Of a stretch of DNA of 13,473 bases, positions 13,406 through 13,473 are shown in pieces (position 1 is the stretch's first letter; every line of letters begins with the position of its first letter). The DNA is from an uncultured Spirochaetales bacterium (GTDB lineage: Bacteria > Spirochaetota > Spirochaetia > Sphaerochaetales > Sphaerochaetaceae), in assembly GCA_945947045.1 (NCBI GenBank), contig CAMEXG010000040.1, positions 1-13,473 of the forward strand, read 5' to 3'. A program made the position numbers and the translations under genes. A model generated the notes under the pieces. It searched no databases and had not been told where the DNA came from. It saw nothing but the letters and a program-made list of their open reading frames with translations.

Positions 13406-13430
13406 CCTCCTACGAGATATCTCAGGGAGG
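13406..13430. repeat. Palindromic element upstream of the Rpn-family gene
   Basis: CCTCC (13406-13410) and GGAGG (13426-13430) flank the perfect 10-bp palindrome GAGATATCTC (13414-13423). On the minus strand it can fold before the nuclease gene and would tie up the GGAGG that precedes the alternative GTG start. It could be an operator, an RNA hairpin or part of a repeat family linked to this nuclease. The remaining 43 bases to the window end show no gene I can support. Confidence 0.45.
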
Positions 13431-13473
13431 CATAGGCGTTAGGATTTCAATTTTTTAACTAATCGGCCTAGAG

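Noticed and set aside
13368..13406. GTG start at 13406 for the Rpn-family gene
   Set aside because: GGAGG overlaps the GTG itself, leaving no spacing, while ATG 13367 has AGGAGGGG upstream. Not fully excluded.
12323..13473. Complete insertion sequence around the Rpn-family gene
   Set aside because: I found no matching terminal inverted repeats or target-site duplication on the two sides; Rpn-family genes are commonly solitary.

Overview
The window looks like a chromosomal segment of a low-to-moderate GC anaerobic bacterium. Coding is dense, Shine-Dalgarno signals are strong, and AGA/AGG codons are common. A gut spirochaete (Sphaerochaetaceae/Treponema-like) or a clostridial Firmicute would fit; the Rpn-type nuclease at the right end is of a kind I associate with both groups. 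This taxonomic guess is weak. No rRNA, tRNA, CRISPR array, phage module or complete insertion sequence is visible.

Left part (1-4310). The end of a Gfo/Idh/MocA oxidoreductase is translationally coupled to a DUF985 cupin and an SDR oxidoreductase, all on +. These converge, with a 4-nt overlap, on an exodeoxyribonuclease III gene on -. Divergent from that, on +, are a chloramphenicol acetyltransferase-family protein, a small single-pass membrane protein of unknown function and a GyrI-like ligand-binding protein. The block ends at a bidirectional hairpin terminator.

Central part (4312-11812). This is the most coherent unit: a six-gene minus-strand catabolic operon read right to left. It encodes split transketolase N subunit, split transketolase C subunit, iron-containing alcohol dehydrogenase, an intrinsic terminator, a xylose-isomerase-like TIM-barrel isomerase/epimerase, a LarA-family nickel-dependent 2-hydroxyacid racemase/epimerase, a structured intergenic hairpin, and a class II glycerate 2-kinase. 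A divergent GntR/FadR-type regulator with an FCD domain faces it. The shared intergenic region holds three GTATAC-centred palindromes. One lies immediately downstream of the predicted -10 of the operon promoter, so local repression relieved by a carboxylic-acid ligand is the simplest model. The enzyme set suggests breakdown of a sugar or sugar acid through a transketolase-released aldehyde or ketone, which the dehydrogenase could reduce. A 2-hydroxyacid branch would end in glycerate and then 2-phosphoglycerate. The true substrate cannot be read from the sequence.

Right part (11816-13473). Directly behind the regulator, with a 3-nt gap, is a second copy of the small membrane-protein family seen at 3174-3650. 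It ends at an intrinsic terminator. On - follows a PD-(D/E)XK Rpn-family nuclease (historically called putative transposase) with a palindromic element just upstream of its start.

Most novel points: an apparently uncharacterised paralogous membrane-protein family present twice in 9 kb, once coupled to the sugar-acid regulator; a LarA-family enzyme paired with a glycerate kinase; and an operon with a strong terminator in its middle.
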